Shown: piece by piece, positions 34,991 to 43,506 of the stretch
Numbering within the stretch: position 1 is the stretch's first letter
How the letters are laid out: the number at the start of each line of letters is the position of its first letter
DNA from: Leifsonia sp. ku-ls
Lineage (GTDB): Bacteria; Actinomycetota; Actinomycetes; Actinomycetales; Microbacteriaceae
Length of the DNA: 64,000 nt
Direction of reading: 5' to 3'
Assembly (NCBI GenBank): GCA_003367665.1
Contig: QKXI01000017.1
Location: 1-64,000, forward strand
The notes under the pieces: model-generated
Databases searched by the model: none
What the model was told of the DNA's origin: nothing
Seen by the model: only the letters and a program-made list of their open reading frames with translations
Made by a program: the position numbers and the translations under genes

Positions 34991-36076
34991 TCAACCGCGC
35001 GCCGCCGCGCCGCTCACGCGCAGGAAGACGGTCAGCCACGCGAACACCACGACCCCGGCGATGAGCTCCGTCGCCGTGAGCACGTAGTACCCGGTCACGA
35101 AGAAGACGGCGGCGACGACGATCACGGCGAACAGCACGTACCCGAGCACCAGGAACGACCGCGGCGCGTCCGGCAGCGCGCGGCGCACCCAGAAGACGAG
35201 GAGGGTGAACGCGACCAGCATCCCCACCGCCGACACGTTGTGCAGTATCTGCGAGACGTCGAGCGGGAACAGGCCAACCCCGGCCAGCAGCAGCCCGATC
35301 AGGATGAGGCACACCCGCACCCGCAGCCGCGCCGGCCGAACGGCCGGGTCGACCCCGGTCAGGTCCGTCGCGTACCGGGCGATGGCCGCCATCATGAGGC
35401 CGGCCACGATCAGGGTGATGTTGAAGGTGAGCGACGAGACGCTGTTCGACATCCCCAGCGCGCTCAGGTGCAGCTGCCACCAGTGCGGGTCCGGCGCGCT
35501 CAGCATCGCCGCGACGAGTCCGACCGCGGCGAAGACGGCGAGCAGGCTCGACAGGCGCATCAGGTCGATGCGGGCGGCGGAGAGGAACACCGCGTAGCCG
35601 GTGAGACCCGTCGCGACACCCACCAGCACGCTCGCCGACAGCGCGTACACGGTCGCGTCGGCGAAGCCGTCCGCCAGGATCGCGCCGAGCACGAGCCAGC
35701 CCAGCGTCGCCGTGATCCCGTGCGCGAGAGCGATGACGGTCGTGTCGAACACCGCCGTCCCGGTCGCAGAGCGCGCCGCGGGCTGCTCGCCGGCCGGGCG
35801 GTCGGGGTGGCCGCCGAAGGCGGTCAGCGACGTGCGGTGCCAGAGCCGGCCCACGACGTAGGCCGCGACGCCGATCCCCCCGGCCGCGAGGGCCGCGAAC
35901 TGGGAGCACGACCCAGGCCCCGCGATCGGCAGCGACCGTCCCCAGAAGAATGGCGCGGACGCGATAATGCCGACCACCAGTGCGGCGGCGCCGACCATGA
36001 TCGAGGCGCCTTCGAGGTCGAGAGCGGCGGCCCGCGTCGCCAATCGGTCGGTGCCGCCGTGCCGGACGCCGGTCAT
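34991..36076 (-). CDS. DUF998-like multi-pass membrane protein
   Basis: The 361-residue integral membrane protein has about nine to ten hydrophobic segments. LFPLDVSQILHNVSAVGMLVAF, near residue 265, matches the His-containing core of DUF998 proteins, though an extended N-terminal half makes it long for that family. Function is unknown. ATG 36076 is chosen because the site GGAGGAGG lies 5 bases upstream; longer frames read through arginine- and proline-rich sequence. That ribosome site is in one arm of a 41-base near-perfect inverted repeat, which should hide it in the mRNA. Confidence 0.7.
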   Translation of the reverse strand: MTGVRHGGTDRLATRAAALDLEGASIMVGAAALVVGIIASAPFFWGRSLPIAGPGSCSQFAALAAGGIGVAAYVVGRLWHRTSLTAFGGHPDRPAGEQPAARSATGTAVFDTTVIALAHGITATLGWLVLGAILADGFADATVYALSASVLVGVATGLTGYAVFLSAARIDLMRLSSLLAVFAAVGLVAAMLSAPDPHWWQLHLSALGMSNSVSSLTFNITLIVAGLMMAAIARYATDLTGVDPAVRPARLRVRVCLILIGLLLAGVGLFPLDVSQILHNVSAVGMLVAFTLLVFWVRRALPDAPRSFLVLGYVLFAVIVVAAVFFVTGYYVLTATELIAGVVVFAWLTVFLRVSGAAARG

Positions 36077-36080
36077 CCGC

Positions 36081-36121
36081 GCCTCCTCCGTCGGGGGCAT
36101 GATGCCTCGGACGGAGGAGGC
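36081..36121 (-). promoter_or_regulatory. 41-base inverted repeat sequestering a ribosome-binding site
   Basis: A 20-base arm (36081-36100, starting GCCTCCTCCGTC) and its complement (36102-36121, ending GACGGAGGAGGC) match at 18 of 20 positions around a single central base. On the minus strand the start-proximal arm contains GGAGGAGG, the ribosome site of the DUF998-like gene, paired with CCTCCTCC of the other arm. If both arms are transcribed, translation initiation should be blocked until the hairpin opens. It could instead act as a DNA operator. Confidence 0.65.
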
Positions 36122-36294
36122 ACGGCAAGGGGCCGGCCTCGAGGCGCCCCCGACAGCCGGCGGCGGCCAGTTCGGCCAGGCGGACGTCACCCCTCCCGCC
36201 GGCCCGCGCGGCCCGATCCTGCGTCTTCCCGCGTCCCTCGCCATGGCGTTACCATGCGCGCGTGACCCGGTCGGCGGGCGGATGCGGAGTGGAG

Positions 36295-38130
36295 ATGGAC
36301 GCGGACGCGCACGGTGAGACGCCCTTTCCGGAGATCGACGATCACGGCATGATCGGCGACCTCCAGACCGTCGCCCTGGTCTCCGACCAGGGCAGCATCG
36401 ACTGGTTCTGCGCGCCCCGGTTCGACTCGCCCTCGGTGTTCGCCTCGCTGCTGGACCGGCAGAAGGGCGGGTTCTTCCGCATCCACGCCACGGGCGAGCG
36501 GATGCGGGTGAAGCAGATGTACTTCCCGCAGACCGCGGTGCTCATCACCCGGTTCATGTCCGAGGACGGCGTCGGCGAGGTGATCGACTTCATGCCGGTC
36601 GCCGACGAGCCGACGGTCGCGACGCCCAGCCGGACGATCGTGCGCGCCATCCGGGTGGTCCGCGGCGAGCTGACCTTCCACGTGGAGTGCCGGCCCCGCT
36701 TCGACTACGGACGCCGGACGCACACGGCTCGCGCGTTCCGGCACGGCGTCCTGTTCGACGCCGAGGGCATGAGCGCCGCGCTGCACGGCGTCGGCGAGGA
36801 GGCGCTCGCCGGAGACGATGTGGACACCACGATCACGCTCGCGGCCGGCGAACGGCGGTTGCTCGCCTTCGAGACGGAGCCCACCGGCGAGCCGCGCGAG
36901 CTGGGACGCGCCCGCGGCAACCGGCTGTTCCGCGACACCGTCTCCTTCTGGCGGGAGTGGCTGTCCCGCAGCAGCTACACCGGTCGCTGGCGCGAGGCGG
37001 TGGAGCGCTCCGCGATGGTCCTGAAGCTGCTGCAGTACGCGCCGACCGGGGCGCTGGTGGCCGCGCCGACCGCCGCGCTGCCGGAGCAGCTCGGCGGGGT
37101 GCGCAACTGGGACTACCGCTACACCTGGATCCGCGACGCCTCGTTCTCCGTCTCCTCCCTGCTCTCGCTCGGCTACACGGAGGAGGCCGTCGCCTTCATG
37201 CTGTGGGTGGGAGACCGTGTGGTGGAGCAGGCGGGGGAGCAGTCCGGGCCGCTGAAGATCATGTACCGGATCGACGGCTCCTCCGACCTGGAGGAGCTCA
37301 CCCTCGACCACTTCGAGGGGTACGCCGGGTCCACGCCGGTGCACATCGGCAACGGCGCCGTCGACCAGCTGCAGCTCGACATCTACGGCGAGGCGCTGGA
37401 GGCCCTCGCCGTCGGCGAGCGGTTCCGCCCGATCGGCGACCCGGGGTGGACCAAGCTGCGCGGCATCCTCGACTGGCTGGCCGACAACTGGGACCAGCCG
37501 GACGAGGGCGTCTGGGAGACCCGCGGCGGCCGCAAGGACTTCACCTACGGCCGGATCATGTGCTGGGTCGCCTTCGACCGCGGCATCCGCATCGCCCGCG
37601 ACCGCGGCCTCCCGGCCCCGCTGGAGCACTGGACCGCGGCGCGCGACGCGATCTACGACCAGGTCTTCACCCGCTGCTGGAACCCGGAGCGGAAGGCGTT
37701 CACGCAGTACCCCGGCACGGACGTGGTGGATGCGATCACCCTGCTCATGCCGAAGGTGGGCATGATCTCGCCGCAGGACCCGAAGTGGCTGTCGACGCTC
37801 GACGCGATCGGCGAGGAGCTGGTCAGCGACAGCCTGGTGTACCGCTACAACCCGGCCGCGTCGCCGGACGGACTGCCGGGGGAGGAGGGCACGTTCTCGC
37901 TCTGCTCGTTCTTCTACGTGATGGCGCTGACCGACGCCGGCCGGCTCGACGAGGCCGAGTACGCCTTCGAGAAGATGCTCACCTACGGCAACCACGTCGG
38001 ACTCTACGCGGAGGAGATCGACCCCTCCGGCCTGCAGCTGGGGAACTTCCCCCAGGCCTTCACCCACCTGGCGCTCATCCGGGCGGCGAGCGACCTCGAC
38101 GCGGCGCTCGCCTCCCGGCCGCGAGGGTGA
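36295..38130 (+). CDS. GH15-family glycosidase (trehalase/glucoamylase-like)
   Basis: The 611-residue cytoplasmic protein matches GH15-type actinobacterial trehalases in length and architecture. An N-terminal beta-sandwich begins IGDLQTVALVSDQGSIDWFCAPRFDSPSVF. The (alpha/alpha)6 barrel carries VRNWDYRYTWIRDASFS, with a general acid/base candidate in SSDLEELTLDHFEGY, and the second Glu in LYAEEIDPSGLQLGNFPQAF near the C-terminus. Substrates in this family are trehalose or short alpha-glucans. The ATG at 36295 has GGAG 5 bases upstream; a GTG at 36262 has none. The stop overlaps a GTG of the following MFS frame, so the two genes were probably an operon. Confidence 0.85.
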   Translation: MDADAHGETPFPEIDDHGMIGDLQTVALVSDQGSIDWFCAPRFDSPSVFASLLDRQKGGFFRIHATGERMRVKQMYFPQTAVLITRFMSEDGVGEVIDFMPVADEPTVATPSRTIVRAIRVVRGELTFHVECRPRFDYGRRTHTARAFRHGVLFDAEGMSAALHGVGEEALAGDDVDTTITLAAGERRLLAFETEPTGEPRELGRARGNRLFRDTVSFWREWLSRSSYTGRWREAVERSAMVLKLLQYAPTGALVAAPTAALPEQLGGVRNWDYRYTWIRDASFSVSSLLSLGYTEEAVAFMLWVGDRVVEQAGEQSGPLKIMYRIDGSSDLEELTLDHFEGYAGSTPVHIGNGAVDQLQLDIYGEALEALAVGERFRPIGDPGWTKLRGILDWLADNWDQPDEGVWETRGGRKDFTYGRIMCWVAFDRGIRIARDRGLPAPLEHWTAARDAIYDQVFTRCWNPERKAFTQYPGTDVVDAITLLMPKVGMISPQDPKWLSTLDAIGEELVSDSLVYRYNPAASPDGLPGEEGTFSLCSFFYVMALTDAGRLDEAEYAFEKMLTYGNHVGLYAEEIDPSGLQLGNFPQAFTHLALIRAASDLDAALASRPRG

Positions 38131-38144
38131 CCGCCGAGGACGCC

Positions 38145-39514
38145 ATGAGGGGTCCGTGGACGCTCGTCCCGCTGGCGCTGGCGCAGTTCATCTGCTCCTT
38201 CGCCGGCTCGAACATGAACGTGATGCTCAACGACATGAGCCGAGACCTCGGGACGACCGTGGCCGGCATCCAACTGTCGATCACCCTGTTCCTGCTGACG
38301 ATGGCCGCGCTGATGGTCCCGTTCGGGAAGCTCACCGACGTGCTCGGCCGCAAGGTGTGCTTCCTGCTGGGCCTGGGATCTACGGCGTCGGCGCCGTGCT
38401 GAGCGCGCTCGCGCCGGGCCTCGGGCTGCTCGTCCTGGGCAACTCGATCCTGGAGGGCGCGGGCACGGCGCTGCTCATCCCGCCGGTCTACATCCTGGTG
38501 ACCCTGTACTGGAAGGACGTGCAGGGCCGGGCGCGGGCGTTCGGCCTGATCAGTGCGGCCGGCGGCGTCGGCGCCGCGACGGGCCCGCTGATCGGCGGCT
38601 GGATCTGCAGCGCGATCAGCTGGCGCGCGGCCTTCCTGTTCCAGGCGCTGATCATCGTCGTCATCCTCCTGTTCGCCCTGGCGCTGAAGGACCCGCTGCC
38701 CGCCGACCCCTCCCGGCCGTACGACGTGCTCGGCGCGGTGCTCTCCGGCGGCGGGCTGGTGGTGTTCGTGGCCGGCATCCTCGCCATCGACCGCGTCCCG
38801 CTCCTGGCGGTCGGTCTCCTGGTCGCCGGCGCCGGGATCGTGGCGCTGTTCTTCGCCTGGATCCGGCGGCTCGAGCGTCGCGGACGGGAGCCGCTGCTGT
38901 CGACCGCGCTCTTCCGCAACCGGGTGTCGAACCTGGGCCTGGTCACGCAGAACTTCCAGTGGCTGCTGCTGATGGGCATCTCGTTCCTGGTCTCCAGCCA
39001 CCTGCAGGTGGTCCGGCAGTACAGCGCGATCGAGACCGGCGTGATCTTCACCGCGGCGACGGTCGGCATCCTGGCGTCGTCGCTCGCCGCCGGGCGGCTG
39101 GTCCGGCTGGTCGCGCAGCGCACGCTGATCCTCGCCGGCTTCGTGGTGACGGCGATCGGCACGCTGCTGCTCCTGCTCGTCGGCGCGATCCCCGGCGCGT
39201 GGCCGTTCGCGCCGGGGCTGCTGGTCATCGGGCTCGGCGTCGGGGTGATGCTGACGCCGAGTGTGAACGTCGTCCAGTCGGCGTTCCCGGAGGCGCAGCA
39301 GGGCGAGATCTCCGGCCTCTCCCGCAGCGTCTCCAACCTCGGGTCGAGCTTCGGCACGGCGATCGTGGCCACCGTGCTCGGCTTCGGGGCGGGCGAGCGC
39401 GCGGGCGGCTACGTGCTGGCGATGCTGGTGCTGGTCGTGGTCGCCCTCGGCGGCGCGGTCGTCTCCGGGTTCCTGCCGCACCGGCGGCCGGACGCGGTGG
39501 CCGCGACGGCGTGA
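38145..39514 (+). pseudogene. MFS drug-exporter-like gene (DHA2 type) with one-base frameshift
   Basis: Frame one gives MRGPWTLVPLALAQFICSF and five lines of clear MFS sequence through DVLGRKVCFLLGLG, then ends soon after in a stop at 38400. From 38378 the next frame continues exactly where it should (IYGVGAVLSALAPGLGLL, then GAGTALLIPPVYILVTLYW) and runs to 39514. One extra G in the run at 38375-38377 (GGG to GGGG) restores a 456-residue protein with 14 membrane segments typical of EmrB/QacA exporters. The break is either a sequencing error or a recent mutation, since both halves keep normal codon use. A GTG at 38127, overlapping the GH15 stop, is an alternative start. Confidence 0.8.
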
Positions 39515-39536
39515 GGCGACGACGCCGGCCCGGCGA

Positions 39537-40052
39537 TCAGCTGTGCTCCTCCACGTACTCGTCGGGATCCTCGTCGTGCGGGGTCACCCCGCCGGCCGCG
39601 TGCTCGGACTCGAAGGCGAGGAACGCCACGGCCATCGTGTGGCGTTCGTCACGATCGAGGTGGCGGCGGACGTCGGTGAGACCCTGACGCTCCTCCTCGG
39701 CCATGTGGTCGCTGTTCACCTCGTTGACCTCCGCGATCGCCTTCAGCCAGTCGACCGAGCCGACCTCGTGACCGTCGACTCCGGCGATCGCGTCGCGGAT
39801 CTCGTTGTGGTCGTGGATGGCGTCCTCCGTCTCCTCCTGCGGCGACTCCTTCTCGACCAGGTCGCGTTGGAGCTTCGTCAGCCGCGGGTAGAAGAGCAGC
39901 TCCTCGGCCTTGGCGTGCACCTCGAGCAGAATCCGGAGGCGGCCCCAGACCGCGGTCAGCGCCTCGGCGTCCGACGGGTCGATCTCCTCCAGCATCGCGA
40001 ACATCCGGCGCTGCTCGTGGTGGTCGTAGAGGATGACCTCGGTGATGTCCAC
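39537..40052 (-). CDS. Hemerythrin-like (HHE) cation-binding protein
   Basis: The 171-residue helical protein has the HHE metal-ligand pattern: DHHEQRRMF near residue 10, HAKAEELLFYP near 46, HDHNEIRDAI near 80 and HMAEEERQGL near 116. These His and Glu residues would bind a di-iron centre for oxygen, nitric oxide or redox sensing. GTG at 40052 is preferred because GGAGGAAGGAG ends 5 bases upstream; an extension to 40097 adds only basic, non-family sequence. The gene lies 57 bases after the broken FAD monooxygenase, on the same strand. Confidence 0.85.
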   Translation of the reverse strand: MDITEVILYDHHEQRRMFAMLEEIDPSDAEALTAVWGRLRILLEVHAKAEELLFYPRLTKLQRDLVEKESPQEETEDAIHDHNEIRDAIAGVDGHEVGSVDWLKAIAEVNEVNSDHMAEEERQGLTDVRRHLDRDERHTMAVAFLAFESEHAAGGVTPHDEDPDEYVEEHS

Positions 40053-40109
40053 ATCGACTCCTTCCTCCGGCGTGCGCCGGCCCTGGTTGCGACGCACGAT
40101 ACCCCGGCT

Positions 40110-41331
40110 TCAGCGGCCCGGGGCGGGCTCCGGCGACACCCGTTCCTCGAACTCGATGTGGTGCCCCTGCAGCCACATCATCGACCGCCCGCCGTCCCGC
40201 TGGGCCGCACGGAACCGGCCCGGGAGGATCGCGTCGCGGATGACCCGTACGATCGGCCCGGCCGCCTTCTCGGCCGACGCCTTGTGGCCGTCGGCGACGA
40301 TGCGCTCGACGCGGGCGCGGCGGAGGGAGACGAAGGGCGTCGAAGGCGGAGCCGGTGTCGGGGAGGTCGCGCAGGCACTGGGCGAGGATGACGGCGTCCT
40401 CCAGCGACATCGATGCGCCCTGGCCGGCGGCGGGGGAGGTGGCGTGGGCGGCGTCGCCGATGACGATCATCCGCGAGCCGTCGTGCCACCTGTTCACGAC
40501 GGGCATGTCGTAGGTCGCCCATCCCCTCAACGGGCCGGGGGCCGCGTCGATGATCGCGTGCGCCGGTCCGGCGTCTCCGGCCATCAGCTCGTGCAGGCGG
40601 CGGCGCCACTGCTCGTCCGTCATCGCCGACAGCGTGCCGCGGGCGGGCTCGGTCTTCATCGGCGGGTTGGCGAACCAGAGCGTTCCGCCGTCGGGGGTGT
40701 TCATCCAGGCGAAGAAGCAGCGGGTGCCGAACTGCATGCGGAAGTCGCGCGGCGGCGCGTCCACGGTGAAGTCGGGGATGTGGCCGCCGATGTTGAGGAC
40801 GGGCACGTAGCGGGGGTCCGGCGCTGCCGGGTCGATGATGCGGCGGACCGTCGAGTGGATGCCGTCGGCCCCGATCAGCACGTCGCCGGTCGCCTCCGTG
40901 CCGTCGTCGAAGCGCGCCACCACCCCCGAGCCGGTGTCGCGGGCGCCGGTGAGCCCCTTTCCGTGGTGGACGGCGACGCCGTGGTGGCGGGCCATCTCGG
41001 CCAGCGCGACGAACAGCTCCGCTCGCGGCATCATCCGGGAGGTGAGCCCGTCGGGCCGGCGGAAGGCCATCGGGATGGTGCCGAGCTTGCGGCCCCTGCC
41101 GTTGACGAAGCTCATCGTGTCGACGGGGTAGCCGAGGTCTTCGACCCACTCCGAGGCCCCGATCGCGCGCAGGGCGTCGAGCCCGTTCGCCTGGAAGTTG
41201 AGCCACGACCCGCGCTGGTCGGCGTCGGCGGGCTGCTGCTCGAACACCTCGACGTCCCATCCGATCCTCCGGAGGGCGACGGCGACCGTCGGCCCGGCGA
41301 TGCCGGCGCCGATCACGAGTGCCTTGGCCAT
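40110..41331 (-). pseudogene. FAD-dependent aromatic-type monooxygenase with one-base frameshift
   Basis: The N-terminal frame gives a good flavoprotein: VIGAGIAGPTVAVALRRIGW (FAD-binding), GDVLIGADGIHSTVR (DG motif) and MIVIGDAAHATSPAAGQGAS (GD motif). Just after TGSAFDA the frame is lost. The missing C-terminus continues in another frame (FVSLRRARVERIVADGHKAS onward) to a stop at 40110-40112. Removing one base from the GGG run at 40335-40337 (CCC in the coding strand) restores a 406-residue enzyme. Family members hydroxylate aromatic rings or tetracyclines. The gene diverges from a MarR regulator across an excellent operator. As with the MFS gene 2 kb away, sequencing error is possible. Confidence 0.8.
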
Positions 41332-41350
41332 GGGTGAACCCCTTCGTGTA

Positions 41351-41371
41351 ATCTCTTGATAATCAAGAGAT
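41351..41371. promoter_or_regulatory. Perfect 21-base dyad, MarR operator candidate
   Basis: ATCTCTTGAT (41351-41360), one A, then ATCAAGAGAT (41362-41371) form a perfect inverted repeat in the 60-base gap between the monooxygenase and marR genes. Length and position fit the binding site of the MarR dimer encoded alongside, which would repress both genes. Confidence 0.75.
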
Positions 41372-41386
41372 CGTAGAAGGAGATAA

Positions 41387-41407
41387 CTTGAATGTCAAGT
41401 GACTTGA
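41387..41407. promoter_or_regulatory. Overlapping CTTGA/TCAAG half-sites at the marR start
   Basis: CTTGA (41387-41391) and TCAAG (41395-41399) flank the marR ATG itself. TCAAGT (41395-41400), G, ACTTGA (41402-41407) form a second perfect dyad reading into the gene. The half-site is the core of the main dyad at 41351, so this is probably a secondary, autoregulatory site. It overlaps the first codons, which constrains the encoded residues. Confidence 0.55.
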
Positions 41408-41865
41408 CACTCAAAACACAGTCGGTCGGCCGAGCGATCCAGGAGTACCAGGCGGCGGTGGACGACTTCGACCGCGAGACCGCGCGCATCCTGCACGTCA
41501 ACGCCACCGACCTCCGCTGTCTCGAGATCCTGGTCACCGAGCCCGAGGTCGAGACCACTCCGCGCACGATCGCCGACCGTCTGCGCCTGACCACGGGCAG
41601 CGTCACCACCATGCTCGACCGACTGGAGCAGGCCGGCTACGTCGTCCGCACCCGCCACGAGAGCGACAAGCGCAAGGTCCTGGTGAGCGCGACCGCCCTC
41701 GTCCGGGACCGGACGTGGGCGATCATCGGCCCCCTGCTGCGAGACGGGGAGGCCGAGGTGATCGCCAACTTCACGGCGGAGGAGCTCGACGCGGTGGAGC
41801 GCTTCCTCGTGCGTGCCACCGAGGTGCAGCGCCGGCACACGGCGCGGCTGGCCGAGGCGGACTGA
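41392..41865 (+). CDS. MarR-family transcriptional regulator
   Basis: The 157-residue protein has a dimerisation helix (QSVGRAIQEYQAAVDDFDRE), the winged helix-turn-helix (LRCLEILVTE, TIADRLRLTTGSVTTMLDRL, wing with RHESDKRKVLVSAT), and a C-terminal dimer helix. Such repressors release DNA on binding phenolic or drug-like ligands. GAAGGAGATAACTTGA precedes the ATG. It diverges from the FAD monooxygenase, the classical arrangement for a regulator and its target, and the two share a perfect 21-base dyad. The ligand is likely the substrate of that enzyme. Confidence 0.9.
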   Translation: MSSDLTLKTQSVGRAIQEYQAAVDDFDRETARILHVNATDLRCLEILVTEPEVETTPRTIADRLRLTTGSVTTMLDRLEQAGYVVRTRHESDKRKVLVSATALVRDRTWAIIGPLLRDGEAEVIANFTAEELDAVERFLVRATEVQRRHTARLAEAD

Positions 41866-41878
41866 GGGGCTCGGGCGG

Positions 41879-42133
41879 TCAGCCGTCGTCCCCGACGGCG
41901 GGCGGCGCGTACGCCCCGCGGCCGTAGCGAAGGTCCCGCACGGCGACCGTGAGCATCGCCGTGCCCGTCAGCGCCCAGAGGCCCGCGATGAGGTATCCCC
42001 ACGGATTCGTCCCGTCGGCGATCGTGACGACCAGCCAGGCCGCGGCGATGGCGAGCCAGGCCACCCCGCTGCGGACGCGCGGCCGCCCGACGGCCAGACG
42101 CAGCCAGCGCGAATCGGTTCCCCCCTGCCCCAT
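41879..42133 (-). CDS. Small two-pass membrane protein, 84 residues
   Basis: No family recognised. Two hydrophobic segments, about residues 23-40 (GVAWLAIAAAWLVVTIA) and 46-64 (YLIAGLWALTGTAMLTVAV), are separated by DGTNPWG; the tail is RDLRYGRGAYAPPAVGDDG. It has codon use like its neighbours, but no strong ribosome site is visible. It lies 13 bases from the convergent marR stop and 39 bases downstream of the SnoaL-like gene on the same strand. Confidence 0.5.
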   Translation of the reverse strand: MGQGGTDSRWLRLAVGRPRVRSGVAWLAIAAAWLVVTIADGTNPWGYLIAGLWALTGTAMLTVAVRDLRYGRGAYAPPAVGDDG

Positions 42134-42172
42134 GGCCCGACTCTACCCCTCGCCCGGGCACGGCCGGTCGGC

Positions 42173-42529
42173 TCAGGGCGCGATGACGAGTTCCGCGATC
42201 CTGTCGCCGTCGAGGCGGAAGCGGTATTCGAGGTCGGCGACGCCCCCGGGGAAGTTCCCCTCGAGGCGCGTGGCGACCGTCCACTGTTCGGGCGCGGCGG
42301 AGCCCTGGCCGAGGTACGTCGTCGTGTACGTGTACTCGCTGCCGGCGGTGCGGAACCAGCCGGCGATCGCGTCCGTTCCGCGGTACTCGGTCCGCTCGTC
42401 CACGACCCGGGCATCCGCGGTGAAGATCTCCGCGACGGCGGACGGCGTGACGGCCGGCCCGCGCGGGGTCTCCAGGTAACGGCGGATCGCCGCGGGCAAC
42501 CGGCTCGGGTCGAAACTGTTCTCGTTCAT
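42173..42529 (-). CDS. SnoaL-like (NTF2-fold) protein
   Basis: A 118-residue single-domain protein with the cone-shaped NTF2-like pattern: an N-terminal helix pair (LPAAIRRYLETP, AVTPSAVAEIFTADARVVDE), YRGTDAIAGWF, and four strands ending in LEYRFRLDGDRIAELVIAP. Such proteins act as cyclases, isomerases or lipid- and ligand-binding proteins; nothing specific can be assigned. ATG 42529 is preferred over 42544 because AAGGAG lies just before it. It diverges from a MerR regulator, which may control it. Confidence 0.75.
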   Translation of the reverse strand: MNENSFDPSRLPAAIRRYLETPRGPAVTPSAVAEIFTADARVVDERTEYRGTDAIAGWFRTAGSEYTYTTTYLGQGSAAPEQWTVATRLEGNFPGGVADLEYRFRLDGDRIAELVIAP

Positions 42530-42651
42530 CGAGTCTCCTTCCATCGTCGGATGGCCAGATTCGGGCTTCCCCGTGCGGGAAGGTCAAGCGGCGGGCGGCC
42601 GTAGACTCGGACGGCGCCACGACGCGACCGCGACGCTGGAGGTGAACGGCG

Positions 42652-43479
42652 ATGGACGATCGCGACATCCGCATGACGATCGGCGACTTCTCCCGGGCCA
42701 CCCGGCTCAGCGCCAAGGCGTTGCGGTTCTACCACGCGGAGGGGATCCTCGTCCCCGTCTCGGTGGACCCACGGAACGGGTACCGGCTCTACTCGGTCGA
42801 CCAGATCGCCGACGCCCAGGTCATCCGCACACTGCGTGGGCTCGGGCTGGGGCTGGAGGATGTGCGCGCGGTCCTCGCCGCTCCGGATGTGACGGCACGC
42901 GCCCAGGTGCTCGAGGCGCACGCGAGCCGCCTGGAGGCTCAGCTGCGGCAGACGCGCGCGTCGCTCGGCGCCCTGCGACGGCTGCTCGAGCCGCCGCCCC
43001 CGCACCCACCCATCTCCTACCGGCGAGTGTCCGCCACGACCGCCTTCGCGATCCAGGAGCCCCTCGACCTGTCCCGGCTGGCGGACTGGTTCCGGCCCGC
43101 GGCCGAGGAGCTGATGCGGTTCACGCGGTCCTCCGGTGTGGCGGGCGCGGGCCCGTTGAGCGGTCTGTGGCCGGATGCGCTGTTCGTCGACGGAAGAGGC
43201 GTCGCGACCCTCTACGTCCCCGTGACCGAGGGGAGCGGAGGTGCCGCCCTGCCGGGGCGTGTGCGGCGGATCGAACTCCCGGAGGTGGAGCTCGCCGTGG
43301 CGACCAGCGTCGGGCCGGATGAGAACGTTCCCGGCGTCTACGCCGCGCTCGGGGCGCATGTCGCCCGCCACGAGCTCGGCATCGACGCGCCGGTGCGCGA
43401 GACGTATCTGCACGGCCTGCCCGGCGACCCGGACGCGACCGTGGAGATCGGCTGGCCGGTGTTCCGGGTCGCACGGTGA
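42652..43479 (+). CDS. MerR-family regulator with effector-binding domain (BmrR-like)
   Basis: The 275-residue product has an N-terminal MerR DNA-binding domain (MTIGDFSRATRLSAKALRFYHAEGIL, then RNGYRLYSVDQIADAQVI), a coiled-coil dimer helix (LEAHASRLEAQLRQTRASL, about 86-110), and a C-terminal GyrI-like domain of about 150 residues. BmrR-type proteins bind cationic drugs and activate efflux genes from promoters with long spacers. No efflux gene is beside it; the SnoaL-like gene is the divergent neighbour. It ends 27 bases from the convergent helR stop. Confidence 0.85.
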   Translation: MDDRDIRMTIGDFSRATRLSAKALRFYHAEGILVPVSVDPRNGYRLYSVDQIADAQVIRTLRGLGLGLEDVRAVLAAPDVTARAQVLEAHASRLEAQLRQTRASLGALRRLLEPPPPHPPISYRRVSATTAFAIQEPLDLSRLADWFRPAAEELMRFTRSSGVAGAGPLSGLWPDALFVDGRGVATLYVPVTEGSGGAALPGRVRRIELPEVELAVATSVGPDENVPGVYAALGAHVARHELGIDAPVRETYLHGLPGDPDATVEIGWPVFRVAR

Positions 43480-43506
43480 CGCGTCGGCGCTTCACCCGTC
43501 GGCGCC

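Noticed and set aside
38370-38400. Programmed ribosomal frameshifting in the MFS gene
   Set aside because: There is no slippery heptamer, no stimulatory structure and no known precedent in this family; an indel in the G-run explains it better.
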